64,000 nucleotides of DNA from Marinobacter salarius (GCA_000831005.1 CP007152.1:4216001-4280000), one strand, 5' to 3'. Positions 18,847-30,541 are shown, numbered from the stretch's first letter. Made by a program: numbers and translations. Notes: generated by a model not told the origin, from the letters alone.

Positions 18847-20316
18847 GGTCCGGCGGCTGCTGGAAGCCGGCAAGTCCGCTGGCTTCCAGCAGCTCTGCGA
18901 ATCGGATCGTCGTCAGGTCCATCCCCGGCGCACCGATGACCTGCACATTGAACGGCAACCCATCCGCTGTTTTTCCAATAGGAACGGAGGTAGCGGGCAG
19001 CCCGAGCAAGGTAGCCAGGGCAATCCAGCAGAACTGGTCCATGTACGCCCTGGGCTGACCTGCAACGGTGATCTGCCGCTTGAACACCGGATTGCTGTGA
19101 TCGTGGCGAATGGCCGTGGTTGGGGTGATCGGCGTTAATAGCACATCGAATTCGTCGAACAGGGTAGTGATTTCGGCCCTCATCTTCTCCCGCATTTCGC
19201 TCCAGGCCATCCACTGGTGTACCGGCTGGTTCACGCCGCGGCCGTATTCTCCGATGAAGCCGTGACAGGGCCAAACAGGTGTAGCCAGCGTTCAAGCCGG
19301 GAGATCCACATCATTTGCCGGCGTTGGGCCGGTTTCATGGACGTGCTGAGAAGGCTGCCCAGTAAGTTGAAATAGGCAGGCAGGATGTGTTCCAGGTTGA
19401 GTAGTTGATGCTGGGCTTCGGCAACCAGTGCTCCATTGCTTTCCAGTGTCCGCCCGAGCTGTTGGTAGCCGTTCAGTAATTCGTCGTCGATGGGGCACAG
19501 CGGGTCTTTCAGCCAAAGGCCCACGCGTGTCTGTTCCAGAGAATGAATGGTGGCCGGTGCCATGGCCAGTTGCCAGCTGTTGCGTTCCCGTTCTGCGGGG
19601 CCGGCAATCACGTTCAGCAGCAGTTCCAGATCCTTTGCCGAGCGCGCCAATGGCCCGCCTTCGGCCAGGTCCGGCCGCGACTCTGTGCCCGGAGGCCCTG
19701 GAATGTGACCACGGAAGGAGACCAGGGCACGGGAAGGCTTGTGCCCGAAAACGCCGCAGAAATGCGCCGGTGTGCGGATGGAACCCGCGAGATCACTGCC
19801 CACTTCCAACGGTGTCATGCCTGCCGCAAGCGCTGCGGCAGCGCCCCCGGATGAGCCGCCGGGGGTATGTGCCAGGTTGTGGGGGTTGTTGGTGACACCG
19901 AAGAGCTTGTTGTAACTTTGGAGGTCGGTGGCGTAAATGGGGACGTTGGTCTTCCCCAGGATGATCGCACCGGCGTCTTCCAGGCGCTGGACCACGTCGG
20001 CGTGTTTTGTCGGGATGTAGTCTTTCAGCGCGGGTGCACCGGCGGTACAGGCCATGCCGGCAACCTCCCAGGTGTCTTTCAGGGTGAGTGGCAGCCCATG
20101 CAAAGCGCCCAGTGTCTCACCTTGTGCCTGTACCTCATCGGCTTGCCGGGCTTTCTCCAGGGCTTTCTCTTCATCGAGCGTCACCACGGCATTGATGGTG
20201 TCATTGCACTGGCGAATTCTGTTCAGGAAGGCCTGAGTGACGTCCACACTGGTTAGCTCCCCGTTTTTAAGGTCGCTAATCAATTCGGCGGCAGAACGGT
20301 AGTGCAGTGGTTCCAT
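18836..20316 (-). CDS. Amidase-signature family hydrolase, frameshifted
   Basis: The amidase-signature (AS) fold uses a Ser-cisSer-Lys triad. The lysine is in LPLTLKDTWEV, the glycine-serine loop is HTPGGSSGGAAAALAAGM, and the nucleophile region is VGSDLAGSIRTPAHFCG. The frame shifts at about 19,258: the residues after LHLFGP should read CHGFIGEYGRGVNQPVHQW and then join the second half, which ends in PATSVPIGKTADGLPFNVQVIG, typical of the family C-terminus. The repaired protein has about 490 residues. GatA is unlikely because gatB and gatC are absent. The substrate cannot be read from sequence. It converges on nhaD. Confidence 0.85.
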
Positions 20317-20346
20317 GAAAACCTCGATGTTGTTGGCAGGTTCAGC

Positions 20347-21354
20347 TCAGGTCAGTTCGCTACGCCAGTGTTTGACCCTGACCTGGCTTTTGACGGCATC
20401 CAGCACTTCGACAATCAGGTTGATCAGGGCTTCGTTGTGTTCGTCGTTCTCGTCTTCGTTATCGGGCGATGGCAGGAATACGTTGACGATGTCTTCGATG
20501 AACGCGTGGTTGGATGCGGAAGCAAGGTCTTCCAGAATCTGGTGAATCACGTTGGCGACGATGTCCCCCACGGCTTCTTCCAGGGTTTCCTGGATGGTTG
20601 GGCCGACGACGGGCAGGTACTTCAGCCTCGACAACTCCAGGTTCTGTTTGAGGGCGTTGTCGACGCGGGTTTCCAGGTAGCTTCGCAGGGCGCCGCGATT
20701 GGGGATGTACCCTTCCCGTGCTGCTTCCGCAACCCGTTGTGATACCCAGTCGGATAGCATTTCCCGCCTTGGGTAGAGGATGTCGTTCTGAATGCGCTCG
20801 AACAAGGGTGAGCCCTTGCGAATCTCGTCTTGAGCACCGGTGAGCACTTTGATGACGATGCGGTCGGAGAGCTCTTCCATGAAGGCTTCGTAGTAGAAGT
20901 TGAAGAACTGGAAGGCTCGGGTCTGGGTGACGTCGATCACTTTGTACTGGTGCAGCCGGTAGATGATGGAGATAACCCGCAGTATCCGCAGGAAGCGGAA
21001 GCTGCCAACGGGGATGCAGCCGATGATGTCGTACCAGTGGATGAACGGGTAGAAGTACCAGCGGTCGTAGACTTTGGCCTTGATGGCGTAGCCCCAGCGC
21101 ACGACGAACTCGGTCAGGAAGATGCTGACGAAGATGAGGTCGTAGAACAGGAAGTTTTCGTGGATGGGCTGGTAGAGTTCTTTGACAAGCGGTGCGTGTT
21201 CAGCGAGCAGGTTCTGGACACCGGTGAAGTTGTAGATGGAGTCGAAGATGATGAAGGCCAGGTTGATGATAAGCAGGCCTAGCATCAGGAAGTCTATGAT
21301 GAACCAGATGAGTTGGTGGCTGGTTTTCAGGTTTTCTCGGTTTATCTTCAGCAT
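20347..21354 (-). CDS. Voltage-sensor-like membrane protein without a pore
   Basis: The 335-residue protein has about four membrane helices in its first 150 residues, including LIWFIIDFLMLGLLIINLAFIIF and the arginine-studded segment FRFLRILRVISIIYRLHQ, which resembles the S4 helix of voltage-gated channels. No pore loop or selectivity filter follows. Instead there is a soluble, helix-rich tail of about 180 residues with VGPTIQETLEEAVGDIV and LINLIVEVLDAV, likely coiled. It resembles the ion-transporter family in its first half only. Function is unknown; a voltage- or tension-responsive regulator is possible. It lies 30 bases upstream of the amidase gene on the same strand, probably co-transcribed. 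Confidence 0.6.
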   Translation of the reverse strand: MLKINRENLKTSHQLIWFIIDFLMLGLLIINLAFIIFDSIYNFTGVQNLLAEHAPLVKELYQPIHENFLFYDLIFVSIFLTEFVVRWGYAIKAKVYDRWYFYPFIHWYDIIGCIPVGSFRFLRILRVISIIYRLHQYKVIDVTQTRAFQFFNFYYEAFMEELSDRIVIKVLTGAQDEIRKGSPLFERIQNDILYPRREMLSDWVSQRVAEAAREGYIPNRGALRSYLETRVDNALKQNLELSRLKYLPVVGPTIQETLEEAVGDIVANVIHQILEDLASASNHAFIEDIVNVFLPSPDNEDENDEHNEALINLIVEVLDAVKSQVRVKHWRSELT

Positions 21355-21385
21355 TCATCAATCCAGGACTTCGAGTTTGGAGTCT

Positions 21386-21493
21386 GCAGCGGATGTATCG
21401 CTTCTCCCCAGACACGCCGTTAACCCATCCATGGGGGCTCGGCATTGCCATCCTTGGCAATGCACGGTCTGGGAGAAGCGATACATCCGCTGC
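21386..21493. repeat. Intergenic nested inverted repeat (REP-like element)
   Basis: The outer arms, 21386-21413 and 21467-21493, are complementary over 27 bases with one extra C in the left arm (CTTCTCCCC versus GGGAGAAG). Inside are CCCATCCATGGG-type symmetry and the hairpin CATTGCCA-TCCT-TGGCAATG (21443-21462). The whole could fold as a cruciform or branched RNA between two minus-strand genes. Such elements recur in many copies in some marine gammaproteobacteria; its copy number here cannot be seen. Confidence 0.75.
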
Positions 21494-21577
21494 GATCAGG
21501 CTCTGAGATGCCCGCCCTCCTGTTGAGAAAAACGGGTTGCACCTGCCTGATTTTTCGACGCTTTCGTACAGGTTAGC

Positions 21578-22786
21578 TTATTTCAGCTCTGCCGACGACT
21601 TACCGAGCAGTCTCCTGGCGATGATCAGTAGCTGGATCTGTTGGGTGCCTTCAAAGATGTCGAGAATCTTTGAGTCCCTGGCCCATTTTTCCAGTAGTTC
21701 AGTTTCGCCATAGCCAAGGCTGCCGCAGAGTTCGACGCAGCGCAGGGTGACCATGTTGCCCACGCGGCCAGCTTTGGCTTTGGCGATGGAGGCTTCCTTG
21801 GAGTTGGGCAGGCCGTTGTCGGCCATCCAGGCGGCGCGGAGGGTTAGGAGCCGGGCTGCTTCGAGTTCGGCTTCCATTAGTTGCAGTTCGCGGGTGACGG
21901 CGGGTTGGGTCCAGGTCTGGTGGTGGTATTCCAGGTCGGTGCCGGTTAATGCGATGAGTTCGCGGGTTTTCTGCAGGGCGGCGCTGGCGACGCCTATGGC
22001 CATGCCGGCGACGACGGGGCGGGTGTTGTCGAAGGTTTGCATGGCACCGGCGAAGCCTTTTTCGACGCTGACGTCGGGGTCGCCCAGGAGGTTTTCTTTG
22101 GGAATGCGGCAGTTGTCGAAGCGGATGGCGGCGGTGTCGGAAGCGCGGATGCCAAGTTTTTTCTCCAGGCGTTCGACGGTCATGCCGGCGGTACCTTTTT
22201 CCACCACGAAGGATTTGATGGCGGCGCGGCCTTTATTGCGATCAAGGGTGGCCCAGACCACGACGGCGTCGGCACGTTCTCCGGCGGTGACGTAGATTTT
22301 TTCGCCGTTTAGGATGTATCCGTCGCCGTCTTCGGTAGCGGTGGTGCGGATGGCGGCGGAGTCGGAGCCGGCGCTGGGTTCGGTGATGGCCATGGCGGCC
22401 CAGGTGTTGCCCAGGCGGGCGAGTTGTTCTTCGTTGGCAACGGCGGCAATGGCTGAGTTGCCGAGGCCCTGTCGGGGGATGGACAGGGCCAGGCCGACGT
22501 CGCCCCAGCACAGTTCGGTCAGCCCCAGAACGGTTTTCATGTTGGTGCCGTTACGATTACCACCCCCGCCGTTGCTTTCGGAACGGGCCAGTTTTCCGGC
22601 GCCGGTGCCACCGTCGGCCGCGCCGTCGTTCATGCCGTCCATGATGGAGGCAAACAGGTCGAGTTCTTTTGGGTATTCGTGTTCCGCCCGATCGTATTTG
22701 CGGGATATTGGGCGAAACACCTCCCGGGCCACTTGTTGTGCCTGATTGATCAGAGGCGAAAATTTCTTCGGTATCTCGAGATTCAT
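21578..22786 (-). CDS. Acyl-CoA dehydrogenase
   Basis: This FAD enzyme oxidises acyl-CoA at the alpha-beta bond in fatty-acid breakdown, fitting an alkane or lipid user. The frame is intact at 402 residues. Family motifs are AMAITEPSAGSDSAAIRTTA (FAD and substrate loop), GEKIYVTAGERADAVVVWA, and near the end AKAGRVGNMVTLRCVELCGSLGYG with DIFEGTQQIQLLIIARRLLG, which carries the catalytic glutamate region (FEGT). An inserted glycine/asparagine-rich stretch (SESNGGGGNRNG) near residue 70 is unusual. It is the downstream member of a two-gene acyl-CoA dehydrogenase operon. Confidence 0.9.
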   Translation of the reverse strand: MNLEIPKKFSPLINQAQQVAREVFRPISRKYDRAEHEYPKELDLFASIMDGMNDGAADGGTGAGKLARSESNGGGGNRNGTNMKTVLGLTELCWGDVGLALSIPRQGLGNSAIAAVANEEQLARLGNTWAAMAITEPSAGSDSAAIRTTATEDGDGYILNGEKIYVTAGERADAVVVWATLDRNKGRAAIKSFVVEKGTAGMTVERLEKKLGIRASDTAAIRFDNCRIPKENLLGDPDVSVEKGFAGAMQTFDNTRPVVAGMAIGVASAALQKTRELIALTGTDLEYHHQTWTQPAVTRELQLMEAELEAARLLTLRAAWMADNGLPNSKEASIAKAKAGRVGNMVTLRCVELCGSLGYGETELLEKWARDSKILDIFEGTQQIQLLIIARRLLGKSSAELK

Positions 22787-22808
22787 CAGAGGTGTCCTTA
22801 CGTTTTGA

Positions 22809-24130
22809 TCAGGCGTGAAGGCCGCCGCTCAGGGTGGAGATGGAGCGAAGGTCGCGATACCAGCGCTCGACCGGATGTTCCTTGACGAAGCCGTGCCCGC
22901 CCAGCAGTTGAACGCCGTTGGTGCCGATCTCCATGGCTTTTTCGTTGCACAGTAACCGGGCCAGGGATGTTTCACGGTGCGTTGATAAGCCTTGCTCCAG
23001 TCGGCTGGCGGCGCGCCAGGTGAGCATGCGCATGCTGTCGGTTTCTATGGCGAGGTTGCTGATCATGAACGCCACGGACTGGCGGTGGCTGATGGGTTCT
23101 CCGAACGCCTCCCGTTCGTTGCAGTAGGGGATAACATAGTCGAGAACGGCCTGTGATGTGCCGATGGCAAGTCCGCAGCGGAGCAACGAGCCGCAGTCCA
23201 GAAACGCCTCGTAGTTGAAATCGTCGTCGCCCAGCAGGGCGTCAGGAGACAGTTCAACGTTGTCGAGCCGCAACTGGACAGGCGCGGAGGCTCTCAGCCC
23301 CATGCCCGGGTCGGGTTTGGTCTGGATGCCTGTCACGCCGGCTTCCACGATGAACAGCCGCGGTCGGCCGTGCAGTTCCGCGGCAATCAATAGCAGGTCT
23401 GCACTGGCGCCGAGGACCACGCTGCTTTTCAGGCCGTTGAGGGTGTAGCCGGTTGCGGTTTCGCTGGCGGTGGTCCGCAGCTGTTCGGGTCAAACAGGGG
23501 TATGGGCTCGTCAAGGGCAATGGTGGCTGTGGGCGGCGCGTCGTCGCAGAACGCTGGCAGGTATCGGCTCTGCTGTTCCCCGGTGCCCCAGCGGGTGATG
23601 GCCTGGGCGACACTGAACGGCGACAGGAGTGCGGTTGCGATGCCCATGTCGCCCCAGGCCAGTTGTTCGGCAATCGGCACGCTGGTCACGGGAGACTGAT
23701 GTTCCGCCACGCCGCCAAAGGCTTCCGGTACTGCGTACAGGCCAAGGCCAAGCTCGGATGTGGCCGCTGTGACGGTTTCCGGTATTTCCCCGGCTTCATC
23801 CGCGTCTGAGGCCGCCGGTCTGATCCGATCCTCTGCCAGCCTGCGGAGCATGTCGGTGATCATCTGTTGGTCATCGGTCAGGGAGAGGTCGAACAGATCC
23901 CCGGGTATGCGATTCGGCAATTGCTTGCGGGGCAGCCAGTTGTTCACGCGCTTGAACTCCCGGCCAGCGTGAGCAAGGGTGCGAAACCCGGCACGGGTGC
24001 CGTGATAGGCGGTTCTTTCCAAAGACTGACGCAGTCCCAGCCGGTCCAGCATTGGGTTGGCCGCAAGCCGATTCATCATCGACAGGGCGAGGCCGACGGG
24101 GGTGCGTGTCATACGTTCTCTCCTGGCCAT
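22809..24130 (-). CDS. Second acyl-CoA dehydrogenase-family protein, frameshifted
   Basis: The 5' half has a family-unusual N-terminal extension of about 90 residues, then LTDDQQMITDMLRRLAEDR and EQLAWGDMGIATALLSPFSVA. The frame breaks at about 23,487; one G restored in CCCGAACAG gives FDPEQLRTTASETATGYTLN. The rest includes ERYCN-like YCNEREAFGEPISHRQSVAF and GTNGVQLLGGHGFVKEHPVERWYRDLR. The usual catalytic glutamate motif is not obvious, so this subunit may be divergent and work as a partner of the enzyme encoded 22 bases downstream. Starts at 24130 or 24112 are both preceded by AGGAGA. Confidence 0.85.
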
Positions 24131-24350
24131 ACATTTTCTCCTGCTAACGCCGCCCGTTTCCGGTTGTCTGGCGATCCGATGCAGTGGTTGTCACGCGATC
24201 ATGGGGGCATCGGGCATCCTCGCCATTGGCATAGAGCGCATTACAGGCAGGCAAGATGGTCAATTGCCATGGATTAAACGGACCGCTACCCGGTACACTC
24301 ATACTGCCAACGCGCCTTTTCACCCACTTTCACTGAAGTAATGCTGCTTG

Positions 24351-26110
24351 ATGCGTTCCCACATTAGACCTCTGTTTCTAAGCCCTGTCGGGATCGTCTG
24401 GCTGATGATGCTGGCAACACCGGGATTGACCTGGGCGCAGCAGGTGGAGGTCAACGTGGAGGGGGACTATCCGCAGCTTCAGGATAATGCGGAAGCCTTC
24501 CTGGGTGAGGTTGAGGGCCGCAGTGCCGGAAGCCTCAGACGATACGCCAGCACCGCCGAAGCACAAGTGGAAGAGGCGCTCCGTGCGCTGGGCTACTACA
24601 GCCCGATGATTCAGTGGGAAGTGGTCGAACAGCCCGGCGATGACGAAACACCCGCTCGCCTGGTATTGACCGTGCAGCCCGGCGAACCCATTCGCGTCCG
24701 TTCCCGGCAGGTGTCCATCGAAGGCCCGGCCAGTCGGGACCCCGATTTCGTGGGAACCTGCCGGAAAAGCCATCGGAGGGGGATGTGCTGAATCACGGTC
24801 AGTACAGCACGTTGCGGCAGACCATCCAGAACCGAGCCACCCGGCTGGGGTATTTTGATGGTGAGTTCACCACCCGCCGGCTGGAAGTCAACCCGGAACA
24901 GCACACTGCGGATATTTCCCTGGTCTTTCGCAGTGGCGTGCGATATCGCCTGGGCGAAGTGAGCTTCAAGGAAGGGCATGGCTTTGAGGAGCAGTTGCTT
25001 GAGCAATTCGTACGTTTTGAGCCCGGTGAGATCTATCACGCCGACAAGGTCGCGAGGCTAAGCGGCGATCTCTCCAACAGCGGTTATTTTTCCGGAGTGG
25101 ACATTGACGCTTCGCCTGGTAAAGCCGAGGAGGGAGTGATACCCGTGTCGGTGGACCTGACCACTCGTCCTCCGCGCTCGGTTGCAGCCGGTGTCGGTTT
25201 CTCCACGGATGTGGGGCCGCGTTTCAGCGGTAACTGGCGGGAGCACTGGATCAACCCCATGGGTCATCGCCGCGGCGCGCAGACGGAACTCTCGGTGCCG
25301 CGACAAAACGTGGGCGCCTGGTACGAGTTGCCCCTTGATCCTCCCATGACCGATTCCATTCGCCTTTCCGCCGGGTATCAGCGGGAGGATATTGAGGATG
25401 TGGAGTCTGAACTGCTGACCCTTGGCCAGCAGTGGAAACACCAGCTCGATAACGGCTGGTTGCAGGTTGCATCGATCCGCTGGGAAGGTGAGCGTTTTCG
25501 CATCGGCGATGATGACCCCGAGCAGAGCAGCCTGTTGCTGCCGGGGCTTGGGTATTCGAAACTGCAGGCGGACTCGCCGTTGGATCCATCCCGGGGATAT
25601 CGCATCCAGTTCGATGTGACCGGTTCTCACCGTGCCGTCATCTCCGATGTGGATATTCTCCATGCCAATGTTCTGGTAAAGGGCCTCTACACCCTGGCGG
25701 ACAACCACCGTTTTCTGTCCCGGTTCCAGTTTGGTGGCGTGGCCACCAATCGCTTCTCGGATGTGCCGCCGTCATTGCGGTTCTTTGCCGGTGGCGACCA
25801 GACGGTGCGGGGGTATGGCTATGAGACGCTGTCACCCCGGAACAGCGAGGATGTGGCCATTGGTGGCCGTTACCTGATGGTAGGCAGTGTCGAGTATCAG
25901 TACGAGTTTACCGAAAACTGGCGGGTCGCGGCGTTTGTTGACGAAGGCAACGCCGTGGATGACCTGTCGGACCCGCTGGCGACGGGTGCCGGCCTGGGCA
26001 TTCGCTGGATCAGCCCGGTCGGGCCGCTGCGCCTGGACGTCGCCAAAGGCCTGGATCCCGAGTTTGGCGGTGAGTGGCGCATTCACTTTTCCATGGGGCC
26101 GGAGTTATGA
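24351..26110 (+). CDS. tamA: Translocation and assembly module subunit TamA, frameshifted
   Basis: TamA is an Omp85-family outer-membrane barrel that works with TamB in envelope assembly and lipid transport. A signal peptide ending TWAQQ is followed by POTRA domains (VNVEGDYPQLQDNAEAFLGE; RALGYYSP; YRLGEVSFKEG) and a 16-strand type barrel with PPSLRFFAGGDQTVRGYGYE and a final FHFSMGPEL-type strand. The frame shifts at about 24,757, where PDFVGTCRKSH should continue as NLPEKPSEGDVLNHGQYS. The repaired length is about 587 residues. A TTG lies just before ATG 24351, which I chose. It overlaps tamB by four bases. Confidence 0.92.
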
Positions 26111-29100
26111 GCGACGAAGCGAAAACTCCAACACCAAAACGGTCAAAACGCCTGAGAAACGGGTTGTTGATAGCGCTGGCCGTTATTGTCCTGCTACCGC
26201 TGTTACTGCTTGGGTTGTTGGTGCTGGCGCTGCGTTCGGAAACCGGTACAGCCTGGGTGATTGATCAGGTTCCCGGCCTCGAGGTCGAGCAGGGGCAGGG
26301 GTTCGTTGCTGGGACAGTGGCAGGCAGCCTCCCTGACATGGCAGGGCTACGGTGTGGGGCTAAAGGTAGAGTCGCCGGTCGTTGACTGGTCGCCCACCTG
26401 CCTGTTCAACAAACAGCTCTGTCTGGAGCGACTCCTGGCAGACAGCATTGATCTGACTCTGCAGCCGTCCGGCGAGCCCAAAGAAGACAGCGGTGATATC
26501 AGTCTACCCAGTGTCGACCTTCCGTTGGGGCTGGTGGTCCGGGACGTGAACCTTGGTCCCTTTACGCTCAACGATGCCAAGGTCTGGGACCGGCTCCAGC
26601 TCAAGGCTCAGGGTTCCGGTTCGGACTGGCATCTGCAGAACCTCGCCTTTGTTCGGGACGATATCAGTATTGATGCCTCCGGCAGGCTCCAGACCCGGGG
26701 CGACTGGCCGCTGGATCTGGAGGTTGGGCTGATGCTCCCGCCCCCGTATGGCGCTGATTGGCAATTGGCACTCAATCTGACCGGGAGCGCTGCAGACCTG
26801 AGAGTTAAGGGCCAGAGCAGCGGTTATCTTGATGCCACGCTGGCTGGCCGGGTGGCGCCGCTGGACAGCGCCCTGCCGGCGGAACTGATCGTTCGTTCCA
26901 GCCGGTTCGTCCCGGCGGAGGGGTTACCGAAAACCTGATGCTGACAGACACCGTGGTTGCCTTGAAAGGCAGCCTTGAGAACGGTTTCCGCTCGGATTCC
27001 CGCACCGTGCTGCCCGGATCGACAGGCGATATTCCCGTGTCACTGAAGGGGTTGGTGACTACAGAGGGCCTCGATGGATTGGAGCTCGTCTTGACGGGCC
27101 CCGGGACTACTGAGGCTGAGACGGGCCGTCTCCGGGTCACCGGCAACGTAAGCTGGGAGCAGGCGCTTCAGGCAGACGCCAAGGTCAGTCTCGACGCTTT
27201 TCCCTGGTACAGCCTGATTCCGGATTTTGAACAGCCGCCGGTCACATTGCGCCAATTCAACGGCGACGTTCAATACCAGGGGGGAGCCTATCAGGCGAGC
27301 ATTGACGCCAGTGTCAGCGGCCCCATGGGCGACGCCGATATGGCGGGGGATCTTGAGGGTGACCTGGAGTCCGTTGCGTTGACGAACCTGCGCGTCAATA
27401 CCGGCGCGGGTTTTCTCGGCGGCCGTGCGGACGTGGCGTTCGCTGATCAGTTGTCCTGGGATGCAAGCCTGACGCTGGACAGCTTTAACCCTGGTTTCTG
27501 GCTCCCCGCCCTGGAAGCGAGCCTGAGCGGCGACGTGGATACCAGCGGACGTCTGCAGGAGGGAGGAACGCCTACGCTGCAGGCAAAATGGGACCTTTCC
27601 GGAAGTTGGCAGGCCAATGAGGCGCTGATGCGAGGTGCGCTGGACAGTGATGCCGGTAACTGGACATTGTCGGACCTGGAGCTTGAGGTAGGGGACAACC
27701 GGGTGACCGGCCAGGGCCGATGGGGACAACAGATTAACGGCAACCTGGAACTGAACCTGCCTGCGCCGGAAACCTTCCTGCCGGGGCTGGCGGGTTCGGT
27801 CAACGGTACGGCCTCGGTTTCCGGCACCGTGGACCAACCCCGTGGCAAGGTAACACTCACTGGCAGCGACCTGGCATGGCAGGATCAATTGAGTCTGTCC
27901 AGCCTGGACCTGACGGCCACGCTGCGCGAAGGTTCAACATCCAGGCGGATCTTCGGGGAAAGGAAGTTCGGTATGGCGAACAGCTACTGGAAGACTTGTC
28001 GCTGGCACTGACGGGAACTCGGGATGATCACCAACTCAGGCTAAACGCCCGCCACAAAGAGGCTGAGTTGTCGCTGTTGCTGGCCGGAGACGCCTCGGAA
28101 AGCTGGAATGCCTGGGTGGGTGCGCTTGAGCAGGGGCAAATCAGTGTGCCTGCCCAAGGCCAGCAATGGACCCTATCAGAGTCCGCGGCCCTCGAGTATA
28201 CCGAAGCGGGCAAGCTCACGTTGGGACAGCACTGCTGGCAGTGGCAACAGGCGTCTGTCTGTGCCGAGGACCAGACTCTGCTCCCGACTCAAGATATCGC
28301 CTATCGCATTGAAAACTTCCCGACCACGGCACTCTCCCCGCTGTTGCCGGACACCCTGCGTTGGGACGCAACGCTGAATGCTGACCTGCAACTGGTCATG
28401 ACGGAAGATGGGCCGGATGGTGAAGTATCCATCGACGCCGGTTCCGGCGAGTTTGAAGTGCAGGTGAGGGACGAATGGGAGAGCCTGAGCTACAACACCT
28501 TCACCACGCGCCTGAGTTTGAAGCCGAGTGTGGCGGAGCTGGACCTGCAGTTGCAGGGCCCCGATATTGGTAATCTCTCTGTCGGCATGTCGGTCGACCC
28601 GGATAGTGATGCCCGTGAAGTCGATGGGCAATTCAGCATCGAAGGCCTGGATATCGCCATGGCTGGCATATTTGCCGGGCTGGAGGTTGTTGAGGGAGAG
28701 CTCAATGGCGAGGGGACACTGTCTGGGCCGCTAATGAAGCCAGCTGTAAACGGCGAGCTTGCGCTCTCGGGCGGTCACATTGCCGATCCACGGTTACCGA
28801 TTCCGCTTGAGGATCTGGTGGTCAGCCTGGAGTTGAAAGGATATAGCGCGGATTTGTCCGGACGTTGGCGCAGCAATGAACGCGGAAGCGGCAACATAGA
28901 AGGGTCGTTGGCCTGGGAGGCGGAACCGTCGGTGGAAGTGCGGCTGACCGGTGACCGTTTGCCCTTCAATTACGAGCCGTACGCCCAAGTGGAGCTGGTG
29001 CCGGATATCACTATCGCCTACGAAGGCGGCGATCTGTCGGTTTCCGGTAACCTGAACGTACCCCGGGGCACGATCGAAATCCGCGAGTTGCCCGCCCAGG

Positions 29101-29846
29101 CCGTGTCCGTATCCGAGGACGAGGTTGTCGTCGGCGCTGAGGAGAAGGAAGCGGGCTCCGCACTCTCAATATGGACGTCACTGTCGTGGTCGGTGAGGAC
29201 GAGGTCAGCTTTAGTGGTTTCGGTGTCACCGGTAACCTTGAGGGGACACTGCGTATCGGCAACAACCTGGATACGAGGTGCCCTGCAGCTTGTTGAAGGC
29301 CGGTATGAGGCCTACGGTCAGGAGCTCGACCTGCGCCGGGCCAGGCTGGTGTTTGTGGGGCCACTGTCAGAACCGTACCTGGACATCGAGGCAGTGCGGC
29401 GTGTGGACAACGTGGTGGCCGGCATCCGCCTCAGCGGCCCGGTGAGCTCGCCCCGGACCGAAGTGTTTTCTGAACCGGAAATGCCTCAGACCGATGCGCT
29501 CTCGTATGTGATCCTCGGCCGGGCACCGCAAAGTCGTGGTGATGAGGGGCAAATGAGCAGGGCAGCCATATCGCTGGGGCTGACTCAGGCTAACAAGGTA
29601 ACCCAGGGTATTGGCGAGGAATTCGGAATACGCAATCTGACGCTGGAGGCGGAAGGCTCAGGGGATGAATCGGCAGTAGTGGCCAGTGGTTACCTGACGG
29701 ATGAACTCAGCATCCGCTACGGTGTCGGCATCTTCCAGCCCATCACCACGGTGGCGCTACGTTACGATATCGGACGTTACTTCTATCTGGAGGCTGCCAG
29801 TGGCCTGGCAGCCTCCCTGGATATATTCTATACGCGGGACTTCTGA
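26107..29846 (+). CDS. tamB: Translocation and assembly module subunit TamB, several frameshifts
   Basis: TamB is an inner-membrane-anchored AsmA-like protein that spans the periplasm to TamA. It has one N-terminal helix (GLLIALAVIVLLPLLLLGLL), about 1,100 residues of beta-rich repeats and a C-terminal DUF490 domain (LSYVILGRAPQSRGDEGQMS, GIRNLTLEAEGSGDESAVVA, ending DIFYTRDF). Frames break at about 26,340, 26,932 and 27,945. A further stretch from about 29,165 to 29,275 is out of frame but flanked by correct sequence, so two shifts cancel; read one frame over, it gives VTVVVGEDEVSFSGFGVTGN. All pieces are family-like and join into about 1,245 residues, so the breaks are probably errors. Confidence 0.9.
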
Positions 29847-29855
29847 GCGGGTGAT

Positions 29856-30541
29856 TTACTCCAGTTCAAAAGTCGCGCTAACCCGGGCCTCCAGTTCACG
29901 GGAACCGACCGCTGAGACAGCGTCCGAGGCGCCTCGCATTTCCGCCATCATTGGCATCGGGGGTTGATGGCCACCATCGACGTTAATGGTCATCACCTCT
30001 CCGCACTGTTTGTCCAGTTCCCGGGCGACAAATTCGCAGCGTGATTTCGCATCCGCAATGGCGCCCGCCAGGGCCTGTTTACGCAAACCGACTTCATCGG
30101 AATGAAAAAACTGATGGGGACCGACGTTGTAGTCCATACCCAGTGATTGCGCCTGTGCAAGAATCGGGTTGAGCAGAGAGAGGTCATCGATGGTGAAGCT
30201 GACCGTTTGTGAAGCCACGGCCACTCGTCGGGGCTCCTCGTGACGCTCTGGTGAGGGAATCGAACGGCTGTAAAGGTTCAACGAGGCGTCGCTGTAGGAT
30301 TTGAGCCGGTCGCGGAAGTCCTCGATGCTCTCCCGCCACTTCTCCATCTGCTCGTTGACTTCCTCAGTGGCCGTCTCGGGAAGCTTGTGCTCGGCGCGGG
30401 CGGTGAACTGCAGCCGTGCGCTGTCTGGCGTATACTTGACTGAGGCCTGACCGCTCAGGCTGACTTCTGCTGCTGATGCGCCCAGGGGAAACAGAATCAG
30501 GCCGTGGAGGCCAGCAGGTATCGATGGACGTTATGGAACAT
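29856..30541 (-). CDS. SIMPL-domain (DUF541) periplasmic protein, frameshifted in its signal peptide
   Basis: The protein belongs to the SIMPL/YggE-like family of exported proteins, some linked to oxidative-stress defence. The mature part reads AEVSLSGQASVKYTPDSARL, then ending ELEARVSATFELE, with the family's pattern of beta strands. The signal peptide begins MFHNVHRYLLASTA at 30541 and shifts at about 30,499; restoring one C in ACGGCCTG gives ALILFPLGASAAE. The total is about 229 residues. It is convergent with tamB and its start overlaps a small plus-strand gene. Confidence 0.8.
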
